A stretch of DNA of 64,000 bases. Source: Leptospira montravelensis. GTDB taxonomy: Bacteria; Spirochaetota; Leptospiria; Leptospirales; Leptospiraceae. A program made the position numbers and the translations under genes. Location: NCBI RefSeq assembly GCF_004770045.1, contig NZ_RQFO01000004.1:1109501-1173500 (forward strand), given 5' to 3'. Below are positions 55,507-64,000 of this stretch, in pieces (position 1 is the stretch's first letter; every line of letters begins with the position of its first letter). The notes beneath the pieces are model-generated. The model made no database searches, was not told the origin of the DNA, and was given only the letters and a program-made list of their open reading frames with translations.

Positions 55507-56110
55507 ATAAAAGAATGCAATGATATAATTCCTTCAAATACATTCTTTCTTTTGGATTTTTTTACTTTCATGAAACATAGAAGTTAAAAAACAAATTTTC
55601 AATTGCTTACTTAATTGTAACGAGTATCGATTTGACTAAAGTTTTGGTTAAGGTATTGTATTTCTTTAGGATCCCAACTTTAACTCACCTAACGAATAAG
55701 CCAATAAATTACGACAATGGTAATTGAAGAAAATTAATTAGCGAAGCTTTATCACTTTGGTTTAGTTAGTTCTCTAAAATGAAAAAATAAAAACAGATCC
55801 AATCTACTATTTGTGTTTAACTGTAAATGACATTCCCTTTTCAAGTATAGAAATTTTGCCAAAATCAATGAAATTAATTTGATTCCGTTCCCCTCCTTTC
55901 CCACATCCTAAGAATTTTCCGAAGTAACCCGTATCAAATTACCTTCATTTATGATTCCGAACTAACTCTTTGGGGCGAGTCCCCAAACTCTCCTCCGTGA
56001 TACAAAATTATTTTTTGATTACGAAACAAAGTTGTTTCCTTGGGGCCGGGCTATCCAGGGCTTCGGTCGCAAAGCGACCGCTACGCGCCCTTTCTATCCC
56101 TCTCGCAAGA
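55507..56110. other. 600-bp non-coding region with repeat copy A
   Basis: The stretch between the amidohydrolase and leuD has no convincing gene. The first 460 bases are AT-rich with no features I can name, apart from the amidohydrolase's presumed promoter. From 55969 to 56107 lies the GC-rich structured repeat described separately. Confidence 0.5.
55969..56107. repeat. structured intergenic repeat, copy A
   Basis: Begins with a hairpin TTTGGGG-CGAGT-CCCCAAA (55969-55987), then about 52 unconserved bases, then a 68-base block (56040-56107). That block contains AGGGC...GCCCT enclosing CGGTCGC-AAA-GCGACCG, a nested stem. Copy B (61755-61898) has the same order and nearly identical sequence, with the inner loop changed from AAA to GATTG while the stem is kept. 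Confidence 0.7.
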
Positions 56111-56740
56111 TCATAACCAACAAACCTCCAAAAATGGTTTTTCAATCTTTCGAATCTCTTCGAATTCCAAAATCTTTTTTGCATTTTTTAGAGTAATATC
56201 AATATCATCCCAACCGTTTCTAATCCGATTGATAGAAGCAGAATCCAATTCGAAATTGAATGATTGATCCCCCGCTTGCACTTCCAACGTTTCCAAATTG
56301 ATTTGAATGAGTGTTCCCGAATTTTTAGAAACCCATTCATTCAAATATTGAATCTCTTCTTCTTTCAAACGAATGAGTGCAATTCCATTTTTTGCAGAAT
56401 TAATGGAGAATATATCAGCAAAGGAAGGTGCCAAAATTGCTTTGAATCCAAAATCAGCAAGTGCCCAAGGTGCATGTTCCCTACTCGAACCACAGCCAAA
56501 ATTTTTACCAGCGATGAGAACACTAGCATTCCTAAATCCATCCTGATTCAAAATAAATTTTGGATTGGGAATCTTTCCTTCTAAATCCAAATACCTCCAA
56601 TCGTAAAACAAATGTTTTCCGAATCCCTTTTTATCGATCAATTTCATAAATTGTTTAGGTAGTATTTGGTCCGTATCGATATCCTCTCTTGGGATGGATA
56701 CAACCACTCCCTTATGGATTGTCCAATTTCTCGCGCTCAT
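56111..56740 (-). CDS. leuD: 3-isopropylmalate dehydratase small subunit
   Basis: 209 residues, the usual size. Subunit of the LeuCD isomerase, which converts 2- to 3-isopropylmalate. Signatures are [14 protein letters not shown] near the N-terminus, the [14 protein letters not shown] segment, and the swivelling-domain motif [17 protein letters not shown]. The start overlaps the leuC stop by 4 bases, so the subunits are translationally coupled. Downstream lies the structured repeat rather than leuB, which is not in this window. Confidence 0.94.
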   Translation of the reverse strand: MSARNWTIHKGVVVSIPREDIDTDQILPKQFMKLIDKKGFGKHLFYDWRYLDLEGKIPNPKFILNQDGFRNASVLIAGKNFGCGSSREHAPWALADFGFKAILAPSFADIFSINSAKNGIALIRLKEEEIQYLNEWVSKNSGTLIQINLETLEVQAGDQSFNFELDSASINRIRNGWDDIDITLKNAKKILEFEEIRKIEKPFLEVCWL

Positions 56741-58140
56741 ACCAATTTCCTCACATCTGTAAATTTTCCAGTCACTGCCGCAGCCACCGCCATAGAAGGA
56801 CTTACCAAATGTGTCCTTCCACCTCTACCTTGTCTTCCTTCGAAGTTACGGTTAGAAGTAGACGCACATCTTTCTCCCGGTTTTAATATATCGTCGTTCA
56901 TCGCAAGACAAAGCGAACAACCAGGTTCTCTCCATTCAAATCCTGCTTCTAAAAAAATTTGATCCAAACCTTCACATTCTGCCTGACGTTTCACTCTACC
57001 AGAACCGGGCACCACCAATGCTTGCACTCTTGGATGAACTTTTTTCCCTCTGGCAACTTCGGCCGCAGATCGTAAATCTTCAATCCTTGAGTTGGTACAA
57101 GAGCCTATAAACACCTTATCGATGTTAATCTCAGAAATAGGAGTTCCCGGTATTAAATCCATATACTCCAATGCATTCTTTGTAGTTTCTCTTTCTTTTT
57201 TCTCTTGGATATCATCCGGATTTGGGATCACTCCTTCGATGGATAAAGACTGAGAAGGATTTGTTCCCCAAGTGACTTGAGGTTCAATTTTTGAAATGTC
57301 CAATTCGATCATCGCATCAAAATGTGCATCTGTATCAGTATAGAATGTTTTCCAAAATTCGACTGCCTCTTCAAAACTTTTTCCTTTTGGAATCAGTTTT
57401 CTATCTTTCAAATAATCAAATGTGATTTGGTCTGGTGCGACAAGACTTGCCCTTGCGCCTGCTTCGATACTCATATTACAAAGAGTCATTCGACCTTCCA
57501 TAGAAAGAGAACGAATCCATTCCCCTGTATATTCCATTGTGTATCCTCTTCCGCCTGAAGTTCCAATCTTTGCAATAAGGGCAAGGACGATATCTTTAGC
57601 AGTGATTCCATATCCAGGTGTACCAACAAAATGAACTAACATCGATTTTGTTTTAGCTTGTTTAAGAGTTTGTGTCGCAAGCACATGTTCCACTTCACTT
57701 GTCCCGATTCCAAATGCTAAAGCACCAAAGGCTCCATGCGTTGCCGTATGTGAATCTCCACATACGATGACCGAGCCGGGGATAGTAAATCCTAACTCAG
57801 GACCAACTACATGCACAATCCCTTGTTCAGGATCTTCCGGGCCAAACAAATGGATTCCGAAATCTTTGCAGTTTTTCTCCATTGTATCAATCTGTAAACG
57901 AGAGATAGGGCCAGCTGCATCTCTGTTTTTACGATCTCTTGTAGAAACATTGTGATCCACCACGCCAAACGTGAGATCTCTCCTTCTAACATTTCTGTTT
58001 TTAGTTCTTAATCCTTCGAATGCTTGGGCAGAAGTCACTTCATGTAGGATATGACGATCCACATATAAAACCGTTTCCGAATCTGAATTTTCTAAAATCC
58101 TGTGACTTTCCCAGATTTTGTCGTATAGAGTTTGTCCCAT
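56737..58140 (-). CDS. leuC: 3-isopropylmalate dehydratase large subunit
   Basis: 467 residues, aconitase-superfamily subunit that carries the [4Fe-4S] cluster. Cluster ligands are Cys in [13 protein letters not shown] and the pair in [12 protein letters not shown]. The N-terminus has [20 protein letters not shown] and [30 protein letters not shown] is exact. ATG 58140 with GAGGG 5 bases upstream. The first gene of leuCD, divergent from a LysR gene 92 bases away. Confidence 0.95.
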   Translation of the reverse strand: MGQTLYDKIWESHRILENSDSETVLYVDRHILHEVTSAQAFEGLRTKNRNVRRRDLTFGVVDHNVSTRDRKNRDAAGPISRLQIDTMEKNCKDFGIHLFGPEDPEQGIVHVVGPELGFTIPGSVIVCGDSHTATHGAFGALAFGIGTSEVEHVLATQTLKQAKTKSMLVHFVGTPGYGITAKDIVLALIAKIGTSGGRGYTMEYTGEWIRSLSMEGRMTLCNMSIEAGARASLVAPDQITFDYLKDRKLIPKGKSFEEAVEFWKTFYTDTDAHFDAMIELDISKIEPQVTWGTNPSQSLSIEGVIPNPDDIQEKKERETTKNALEYMDLIPGTPISEINIDKVFIGSCTNSRIEDLRSAAEVARGKKVHPRVQALVVPGSGRVKRQAECEGLDQIFLEAGFEWREPGCSLCLAMNDDILKPGERCASTSNRNFEGRQGRGGRTHLVSPSMAVAAAVTGKFTDVRKLV

Positions 58141-58173
58141 ATTTCCCTCTTGGTAAATACGATATCAAATTTC

Positions 58174-58213
58174 ATACTATAATGCAAATAAATTGGTTTT
58201 ATAAATACTATAA
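58174..58213. promoter_or_regulatory. paired direct repeats in the leuC-lysR intergenic region
   Basis: ATACTATAA occurs twice in the 92-base region between the divergent genes, at 58174-58182 and 58205-58213, 31 bases apart, i.e. about three helical turns. Each copy has an ATA-C-TAT core that is palindromic. Two in-phase sites fit the binding of a LysR-type tetramer, which usually controls the divergent gene and its own. Confidence 0.45.
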
Positions 58214-58232
58214 CTAAAACTTATATGTATTT

Positions 58233-59132
58233 ATGGAATTCAGACAGATCATTTATTTTCTGGAAATCTCAGATTCGGGCACATTCCAAAAAGCAGCATC
58301 ACGACTCGGACTCACACAACCCGCACTCTCGAGACAGATCTTTCTTTTGGAAAAGGAATTAGGTGTCACCGTTTTAGAAAGAGGTGGAAGGTCTGTTCGA
58401 CTCACACATGAAGGCGAAAGATTTTATCACTATTCAGTACGTATGAAAGATTTATGGGAAGAAATACAAAACGGCTTCGCAAAAGAGAATGAACTGAAAG
58501 GGAACTTTTCTATATCTGCAGGTGGAACAGTTTCTGCTTGGATCTTACCTCAAATCTTAAAAGAGATACTAAATAAGAAACCAGGACTTTCTCTTTCTGT
58601 ACGGGAAGGAGATGCATCCGAAACTAAGGACGCAGTTTTAAAGGGAGAAGTAGATCTTGGGATTTTGACTGGTCCTATTGCAGAACCCAGTCTGAATGTT
58701 TTGGAATTTTTATCCGATAGAATTTTTCCTGTCGCCGCGAAAGACCATCCCATTTTTCTAAAAAAGAAGATTCGAATCGAAGATCTAAAAAAACATTCTT
58801 TTGTTTTCTTCCATCCAGGTTCTGCCCTCAGGAAAGCCGTTGAGAAAAAAATCAAATCTTTCTCAAAGGAATTCGGTCCTAAGATAAATATGGAACTCAG
58901 AAGTGTAGAGTCTGTAATCAAATCATTGGAAGCGGGTCTAGGAATTGGTTTTTTATCAGAATATTCTATTAGTTCTAAACTAAGAAAAATTAAATTCGAA
59001 GACTGGAACGTAGAAAGGAAATTTTATCTCTGTTATCGTAAAAAATCAGGACCGGGACTTGCAATGCTCGCAGAAGAAATTTTGAGATCAGGGGAAAAAT
59101 GGGAATCCGTAAAGGATCCTTCTTTCAATTAA
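58233..59132 (+). CDS. LysR-family transcriptional regulator
   Basis: 299 residues. The N-terminal winged HTH is exact for the family (MEFRQIIYFLEISDSGTFQKAA then RLGLTQPALSRQIFLLEKELG), and the C-terminal periplasmic-binding-protein-like effector domain spans about 90-295. It is divergent from leuCD, so control of leucine synthesis is a natural hypothesis; the effector would then be 2-isopropylmalate or a related acid. No Shine-Dalgarno is evident before ATG 58233. Confidence 0.9.
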   Translation: MEFRQIIYFLEISDSGTFQKAASRLGLTQPALSRQIFLLEKELGVTVLERGGRSVRLTHEGERFYHYSVRMKDLWEEIQNGFAKENELKGNFSISAGGTVSAWILPQILKEILNKKPGLSLSVREGDASETKDAVLKGEVDLGILTGPIAEPSLNVLEFLSDRIFPVAAKDHPIFLKKKIRIEDLKKHSFVFFHPGSALRKAVEKKIKSFSKEFGPKINMELRSVESVIKSLEAGLGIGFLSEYSISSKLRKIKFEDWNVERKFYLCYRKKSGPGLAMLAEEILRSGEKWESVKDPSFN

Positions 59133-59251
59133 CAAAAAGAAGGTGATAAAATCGATACTAACTCGAATTCAGTCATAATAATGAATTAATATATTTGTTT
59201 AAGTTTGAATCCTGTTATAGATTGATAAAGTATCCAAAACAAACTACTACT

Positions 59252-60577
59252 TCAAAAATTAAATCGATAGTTTGCTCCGAGTTGAACATAACTCAAAATC
59301 GTCTTCGAATCATAGAAAATTGGAATTAATATTTGGGGTCCATAAATTTTTAGTAAAATTTGGGACGGATCCGAATTTCCCCCACCTTCGTTCTCTGTGA
59401 TATACCCTGACTTTAATTTGTTATTTAGAGTCATGTTACTTGCTTCTATGAATAATCTGAAATCACCTTTGATCTTTGTAGAGAATTTCACATTCACTTC
59501 GGTTCCAGTAGATTTCCATTGGTAATCTAAGCCATATTGATTGTATCGAAAAGGTGAGGCGTCCAAGCGGAACTCGTTACTTCGAAACGAGGAAGGGCCT
59601 TGCATATCTAAATGTAAAATCTGTCCTTGTAAGGTGAACCTTTCCAAAAATTTCCATTCGTATCCGATTCCAATACTATAACCTTTTAATGGATTATTTG
59701 TTTCCCTATAACTCACTCGGTTTGGATTCACACCTGTGGCGGTCATCCCTCCTACACTATCAACTTCTTGTATAGTCTTAGTCCAAATTCTTTCCACCCC
59801 TCCCACTATTTGAAAATCTAAAACTGGATGTGGATAAGGCGTAAAACCGAACCTGGTTGAAACTTTTTGAAACTTGGTTTCTCCGCTTCCTAAAAGCACA
59901 TTGGCAGTTTTATCAGAAGAGGAAGTGGAAGAGCCATTCCCTCCTCCGTATGAAAGCGTCTGGATGCCACTTACATCAAAATTTCCTTTTGCTTCCATTC
60001 CACGAATCTCAAAGGTGAAACGGTTCCATGCATAAAACAAACGTGTTGTCCCACTTTGATTTTTACTTTTGTAAGGATTGGATTGCAATTCAGCTTGGCC
60101 ACCGCTGCTAAAAAGTAATCCAGCATACTGAATGGATTGAAAGAATGGACGTAATTCCGATTGACTTTCACCACTACCGAATCCCAAGGAACCTTCCAGA
60201 TAATGTCGTTTCGCATTCGAAAGTTGTTCCTCTCTATTTTTTTGTTTATCTTCTTTAACTTTGAATTTCTCGTTTTCCTGTTTTTGTTTTTCCGCTAATT
60301 CTTTTTCCTCTTTGATTTTCTTTTCTTTCTCAGCAATCTCAGATTCTTTTTTTAAATTAGCAGATTCGGTCGCCCTTCCAAATGAAACCTTTAAAATCAC
60401 AGACTTCGAAAATACTTTTGTATTACCGTCTACTAGTTTGATCGTCACGGAATCCTTATCTTGGGCTAGGATCTTACCTTCCCACTTTTCCCCTGACTTA
60501 AGTAGAATCGTTTCACTACGAAGCGAAAAATTTAAAAACAGAAAAGCTGCAAACAGAATGGATGTGATTTTTTTCAT
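59252..60577 (-). CDS. putative outer-membrane beta-barrel protein
   Basis: 441 residues. A signal peptide (ITSILFAAFLFLNFSLRS) precedes a small beta domain (ILLKSGEKWEGKILAQDKDS, about 24-70), a Lys/Glu coiled coil (about 78-122) and a long beta-rich region with alternating aromatic and polar strands ending in LSYVQLGANYRFNF. The final Phe is the usual C-terminal signal of outer-membrane barrels. Function unknown; the N-terminal domain plus coiled coil plus barrel arrangement is seen in leptospiral outer-membrane proteins. A CCAGTT-CTT-AACTGG inverted repeat (60586-60600) lies about 10 bases upstream of the start. Confidence 0.72.
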   Translation of the reverse strand: MKKITSILFAAFLFLNFSLRSETILLKSGEKWEGKILAQDKDSVTIKLVDGNTKVFSKSVILKVSFGRATESANLKKESEIAEKEKKIKEEKELAEKQKQENEKFKVKEDKQKNREEQLSNAKRHYLEGSLGFGSGESQSELRPFFQSIQYAGLLFSSGGQAELQSNPYKSKNQSGTTRLFYAWNRFTFEIRGMEAKGNFDVSGIQTLSYGGGNGSSTSSSDKTANVLLGSGETKFQKVSTRFGFTPYPHPVLDFQIVGGVERIWTKTIQEVDSVGGMTATGVNPNRVSYRETNNPLKGYSIGIGYEWKFLERFTLQGQILHLDMQGPSSFRSNEFRLDASPFRYNQYGLDYQWKSTGTEVNVKFSTKIKGDFRLFIEASNMTLNNKLKSGYITENEGGGNSDPSQILLKIYGPQILIPIFYDSKTILSYVQLGANYRFNF

Positions 60578-61132
60578 AGTTTTGGCCAGTTCTTAACTGG
60601 TACCGGAGAATCTTAACACAAGAATTAAATTCTGCAATTTCATTAAACAATTTAGAGATCAATTTCGTAAGAAAATTTCTTGACCAAAATAACAGAATGA
60701 TTCTAGGAAATTGTGCTTTCATTTGTTAATAAACTAAAGTCGATTATCTTGTCGAATCACCTAGGTTTAAGTCCTCATCGATTAAAAAAAATTAAATCTC
60801 ATCCAAGAAATTTTAGATTTTAAAAAAGTGATTTATCTCTATCAACGTTACGAACCCAAACAAAAAACTAATGGAGAAAGAAAAAATATTTTAATTCCCT
60901 ACGATCCGCTCTATCGATCCAATAAAATCAAATAGTTTTGGAATTAGGCTCCTTACTTTGTGTGCGATTTGCGAGGAAGTGAAAACTTAATTCTAAATAA
61001 GGAAATCTTTCAAAACCAAGCTTTCAAAAATATATGCGGAACTGATAATTCAATAAATAATTTCGGTGACCAAATCTCATATGTCATTTGCAAAGTACTT
61101 GCCCGTAAGCTTACTTCCCATGTAATCAACGA
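60578..61132. other. non-coding region (555 bp)
   Basis: Gap between the divergent outer-membrane and membrane-protein genes. It holds the inverted repeat CCAGTTCTTAACTGG (60586-60600) next to the outer-membrane gene start and otherwise AT-rich sequence. A short open frame at 60960-61163 has no Shine-Dalgarno and no recognisable sequence, and I do not call it. Confidence 0.4.
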
Positions 61133-61684
61133 ATGCGCAAGAAACTCTGGATTTTCGTTTTGATTCTCAGTGTTCTCTTTTCTTTATTAGCGGAAGTTAT
61201 CTCAGGGTTTGGCGGATTTGCCAGCGCTTTCTCTGCAATCGAATTGGGATCGGGTTCATTGCCCGCAGCGAGAGTGGGAGGACCTTTCGTTTTTACGATC
61301 CTTTTTGTATTTCTGTTTCTATTTGTCCTGTCGATTCTTTCTTTACTCACTTTCTCTGGAATACTGGGGCTAATCAAAGGGCTATTCCTAGGAGTAACCT
61401 TAGGCCTGCTAGTTGATTATATAAGCAATCGAAAAAAATTCAAACCAAACGATCCTGCCATCATTCGTCTTTGGGCAGGTCGTGGCGCAGCATTTATGTT
61501 TGTGTTCGTAATCTGGGTTGGTATTATAAACCCATTGCTCTCTCAACTCGGAACAAAACCAATCGACTTTTTAAGCGCAAAAGATATTGTAGGGATTTTT
61601 TCTACTACGGGAATTTTTGTCTGCATATTCTTTGCTCTTATCGGTGTTATGCGATATTACTGGTCACGGGAAAATAAAGATTAA
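61133..61684 (+). CDS. four-helix membrane protein, function unknown
   Basis: 183 residues with four clear membrane segments (about 4-28, 50-72, 78-97 and 115-136, plus one near 150-172, so four or five). The N-terminus RKKLWIFVLILSVLFSLLAEVIS may be an uncleaved signal. Gly-rich loops in the first half (SGFGGFASAFSAIELGSGSL). No family recognised. The structured repeat copy B follows 70 bases after the stop. Confidence 0.62.
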   Translation: MRKKLWIFVLILSVLFSLLAEVISGFGGFASAFSAIELGSGSLPAARVGGPFVFTILFVFLFLFVLSILSLLTFSGILGLIKGLFLGVTLGLLVDYISNRKKFKPNDPAIIRLWAGRGAAFMFVFVIWVGIINPLLSQLGTKPIDFLSAKDIVGIFSTTGIFVCIFFALIGVMRYYWSRENKD

Positions 61685-61754
61685 GATTAAAAATTCATGA
61701 GTCCAAAACCTAGCAAGAACTTGGTAATACCAGCTTCTGCCAAGGACAACTTAG

Positions 61755-61898
61755 CTTGGGCGAGTCCCCAAAGATTTGATTCCCTTTCCAAAATGGATGC
61801 GAAACCACTTACCATCTGATCAAGAATTTGGGGTCGGGCTATCCAGGGCTTCGGTCGCGATTGGCGACCGCTAACGCGCCCTTACTATCCCTCTCGCA
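61755..61898. repeat. structured intergenic repeat, copy B
   Basis: Same two-part design as copy A at 55969: a TTGGG-CGAGT-CCCCAA hairpin (61756-61771), a 56-base unconserved spacer, then 70 bases (61829-61898) nearly identical to copy A with stems AGGGC/GCCCT and CGGTCGC/GCGACCG. The inner loop differs from copy A. Same orientation as copy A, 5.8 kb apart. It occupies most of the 380-base gap between two plus-strand genes. Confidence 0.7.
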
Positions 61899-62065
61899 GT
61901 AAATTGTCCCAACAAAACTCAAAACGATTATAATAATTGCAATTACGAATTGTAGCTCACCTACAGTTAAATATATGAGCACAAAGCCTATGCACCCCTT
62001 TATAGCAACTGAAAGTTATAGTGTCGTTGCTGAATGTTGGAAATTGACAAGTGGAGGAAAATAAT

Positions 62066-62272
62066 ATGAAAGCTTCAAACAAAAATATACTTTATGTTTT
62101 CCTCATGTTGTTTTTGGTTTCTTTTGCGCCTAACTGTGTTTCTGTACAAGGAAATTATGCATTTCTTTCGGAAAAGGAAAATAAAAATTCCATTCTAGAG
62201 ATCATTCAGTCCCTAGAATTCCTTTCTTATCCACTATACGCCAATCATGCGCTTCACTACATAATTTTATAA
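62066..62272 (+). CDS. small exported protein, possible lipoprotein
   Basis: 68 residues from ATG 62066, with a strong GGAGG at 62053-62057. The N-terminus KNILYVFLMLFLVSFAPNC is a signal sequence with a Cys at about 24, an atypical lipobox. The mature part is short (about 44 residues) and ends in NHALHYIIL. It may be a truncated member of a larger lipoprotein family. It lies just after repeat copy B. Confidence 0.55.
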   Translation: MKASNKNILYVFLMLFLVSFAPNCVSVQGNYAFLSEKENKNSILEIIQSLEFLSYPLYANHALHYIIL

Positions 62273-62395
62273 ACTCATTAAAAAACACAATTGAGCGGAA
62301 ATTCAGACTCAAGATTTCGCAAATAATGCTTGTATCGCGGGTTTGATTTAAATAATCAAACTGATTGATCTAATGTTTGTTTTCAAAAAAACGTT

Positions 62396-63883
62396 ATGTT
62401 CGTTAGGAATAGTTTTATGCACATTTTAAATTTCAACCTAAGTATAAAGGGGTTTCTTCATTTTTTCTCCTACACCATATTTCAAATTCAAACGTGCCTT
62501 CAAATCCCTGGAACCTATTTCAGAAAGTATCGTTGGACACTAACCAACAATCTAACTCTTGTTTACATTCTAGTGACCATATTAAACTGTGTTTCAGCTG
62601 CCAAACCAACGCCAAAACCAAATTTAACTCAAATGGTAAAAACTGGTGATTGGAAATTAACACAAGATTTCCTCGAAAAGAATCCAAGTAGTGTCGATTC
62701 TATTAATGAAAATGGCGGGAGAGCCATACACGAAGCAGTTCGATTAGGCGACGCGAAACAAACAAAAACATTAATCCAGTTCAAAGCCAATGTAAATGTA
62801 AAAAACAATGTTGGTATGACTCCGTTACATATCGCAAGTTTACACGGATATACCGATTGTGTTAAGGTCTTGTTAGATGCTGGTGCATTACCTAACGAAA
62901 AAGATAAAAAAAATAAACTGCCAATACACTATGCTGTATCCAATACAACTGGAAATATCAATGTATTAAAACTATTATTAAAACATGGTTCGTTAATTGA
63001 CCCGAAGGATCACAAAAAAGAAACACCTTTAATTTATTCGATTAGAAAGAAAAATTTTCAATTCGCAAAGTATCTTCTAGCGAATCAGGCATCGATACAT
63101 GTGGTAGACGAAGATGGGTTCAGTTTATTACATATACTTGCATTAAATGGCAATCTGGAATTATTGAAAATCATAGTCGAATTAGGTGTAAATCCAAACA
63201 CATTAATAGAAAAAGGAAACTTAACCCCGCTTCACTTTGCTGCTATGAATGGACATTTAGAATCCTTACATTATCTTTTAAGTAAGGGAGCAAATCCAGA
63301 CATTCAAGATGATACTGGTTACACAGCACTTCACTATGCTGTAAAGGAAGGAGATTTGGAAACTGTTACTGCACTCTTGCGCAAAAAAGCAAATCCTAAT
63401 CTAAGAGCGATTGATGGTTTCCCTCCTCTCTTTATTGCCGCACAAGAAGGTTATGGAAACATCGCTAAGAAATTATTGGAAAATCAGGCAGAACCGAATC
63501 TGCAAGGATACGATAAAAGAGCAGCCATACATAAAGCAAGTTTTGAAGGGCATCTAGAAGTTGTAAAAGTATTGTTAGAATACAAAGCGAATACTGAAAT
63601 TCGAGATAAATTCGGTTGGACCCCACTAATCTCTGCATCCAGTGGTGGTCAGTTAAATGTCGTTCAATTGTTACTAGAACATAAAGTAAACTTGAATGCA
63701 GTCTCTGACCACAAAACTACATCTCTCTATTCTGCAGCTGCGGAAGGACATACCGATGTTGTAGAGGCTTTATTGGATGCAGGGGCCGCAATAGATTTAC
63801 CTGATACGGTTTCACCAATAGATGTTGCCAATGCTTATGGCCACCACCAAATAGCTGAGCTAATTCGAAAAAGAGGAAAGTAA
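62396..63883 (+). CDS. ankyrin-repeat protein
   Basis: 495 residues. About twelve ankyrin repeats fill residues 85-490, with many canonical units such as GMTPLHIASLHGYTDCVKVL, TPLHFAAMNGHLESLHYLLS and GYTALHYAVKEGDLETVTAL. The region before them contains a lipoprotein-like sequence (LTLVYILVTILNCVSAA, Cys about 65), so the mature protein is probably a lipidated scaffold. About 45 residues precede that signal from the first ATG (62396), which is unusual. No in-frame start closer to the signal is obvious. Binding partner unknown. Confidence 0.75.
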   Translation: MFVRNSFMHILNFNLSIKGFLHFFSYTIFQIQTCLQIPGTYFRKYRWTLTNNLTLVYILVTILNCVSAAKPTPKPNLTQMVKTGDWKLTQDFLEKNPSSVDSINENGGRAIHEAVRLGDAKQTKTLIQFKANVNVKNNVGMTPLHIASLHGYTDCVKVLLDAGALPNEKDKKNKLPIHYAVSNTTGNINVLKLLLKHGSLIDPKDHKKETPLIYSIRKKNFQFAKYLLANQASIHVVDEDGFSLLHILALNGNLELLKIIVELGVNPNTLIEKGNLTPLHFAAMNGHLESLHYLLSKGANPDIQDDTGYTALHYAVKEGDLETVTALLRKKANPNLRAIDGFPPLFIAAQEGYGNIAKKLLENQAEPNLQGYDKRAAIHKASFEGHLEVVKVLLEYKANTEIRDKFGWTPLISASSGGQLNVVQLLLEHKVNLNAVSDHKTTSLYSAAAEGHTDVVEALLDAGAAIDLPDTVSPIDVANAYGHHQIAELIRKRGK

Positions 63884-63935
63884 AATGCAAAAATGTGCTG
63901 ATTTCCAAATTTTGTGATCCACAATTATTTTTAAG

Positions 63936-64000
63936 ATGAATGACGAAATGGGTGTAGATCTGACTTTACTTCTTTGGAACAGCGGAGTCGCCATTTTAGC
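63936..64000 (+). CDS. start of a possible gene cut by the window end
   Basis: From ATG 63936 a frame stays open to the end of the window and reads MNDEMGVDLTLLLWNSGVAI, with a hydrophobic stretch that could be the first membrane segment of a transporter or sensor. AAG lies just upstream, a weak ribosome site. Too short to identify. Confidence 0.3.
   Translation, partial: MNDEMGVDLTLLLWNSGVAIL

Noticed and set aside
60960..61163. 67-codon open frame upstream of the membrane-protein gene
   Set aside because: No ribosome site, no recognisable sequence, and it overlaps the next gene's start.
55969..61898. Integron attC sites as an explanation of the structured repeats
   Set aside because: The RYYYAAC/GTTRRRY core pairs of attC sites are not present and no integrase is seen.
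62043..62048. TTGACA just before the small lipoprotein-like gene as a -35
   Set aside because: It is only 18 bases from the ribosome-site/start region, leaving no room for a -10 and leader.
1..64000. tRNA, rRNA, CRISPR or insertion sequence
   Set aside because: No cloverleaf-like sequence, regularly spaced repeat array, transposase or terminal inverted repeats were recognised.

Overview
The window reads as a chromosomal segment of a spirochaete, most likely a free-living (saprophytic) Leptospira. This is an inference. It rests on the AT-rich sequence, many lipoprotein signals with loose lipoboxes, several leptospiral-style sensor proteins (7TMR-DISM, HisKA_2, degenerate HD-GYP, class III cyclase), frequent TTG/GTG starts, and core genes (etfBA, trpS, rsmA, prmA, leuA, leuCD, clpP, thrB) of spirochaetal character. 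I saw no tRNA, rRNA, CRISPR array, transposase or phage gene.

Layout. 0-4.1 kb: a truncated gene, then a minus-strand run of an acyl-CoA dehydrogenase, a CrtI/CrtISO-like oxidoreductase and thrB. 4.5-7.3 kb: a degenerate HD-GYP protein facing a class III adenylate cyclase, with overlapping stop codons. 7.4-17.8 kb: a long plus-strand block with two membrane proteins, etfBA, a LolA-like protein, a 656-residue unknown, trpS, comEC-like, rsmA and a fatty acid hydroxylase. 18-22 kb: M23 peptidase, HAD phosphatase, RsmI-like methyltransferase, XRE-cupin regulator and prmA, tightly packed. 22-34.7 kb: a 7TM sensor with a RsbW-type ATPase, amine oxidase, acyltransferase, HNH nuclease, MaoC hydratase, HisKA_2 kinase, an acyl-CoA dehydrogenase/acyl-CoA ligase pair, a CBS protein and a Na+/solute symporter.

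34.7-36.1 kb holds the clearest regulatory find. A 16-codon leader peptide (8 Leu codons, five in a row) is followed by an intrinsic terminator and then a short leuA that has no LeuA regulatory domain. This looks like ribosome-mediated leucine attenuation. A second leucine locus, leuCD with a divergent LysR regulator, lies at 56.1-59.1 kb, so the pathway is split and appears to be controlled in two different ways.

36.2-48.1 kb is an envelope-rich region: D-aminoacylase-like amidohydrolase behind a consensus promoter with a palindromic operator, TetR, PhoD-like phosphatase, several lipoproteins (one a seven-repeat propeller with a recent internal duplication), two metallo-beta-lactamase-fold lipoproteins, a decayed lactonase, clpP and a sigma factor. 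48.3-55.5 kb has a kinase-receiver-PP2C fusion, an ECF42-type sigma factor with its YCII partner and a hydrolase, and an exported amidohydrolase. From 56 to 62 kb the leuCD-lysR block is bracketed by two direct copies of a structured, GC-rich intergenic repeat. The window ends with an outer-membrane protein, small membrane and lipoprotein genes, and an ankyrin-repeat protein.
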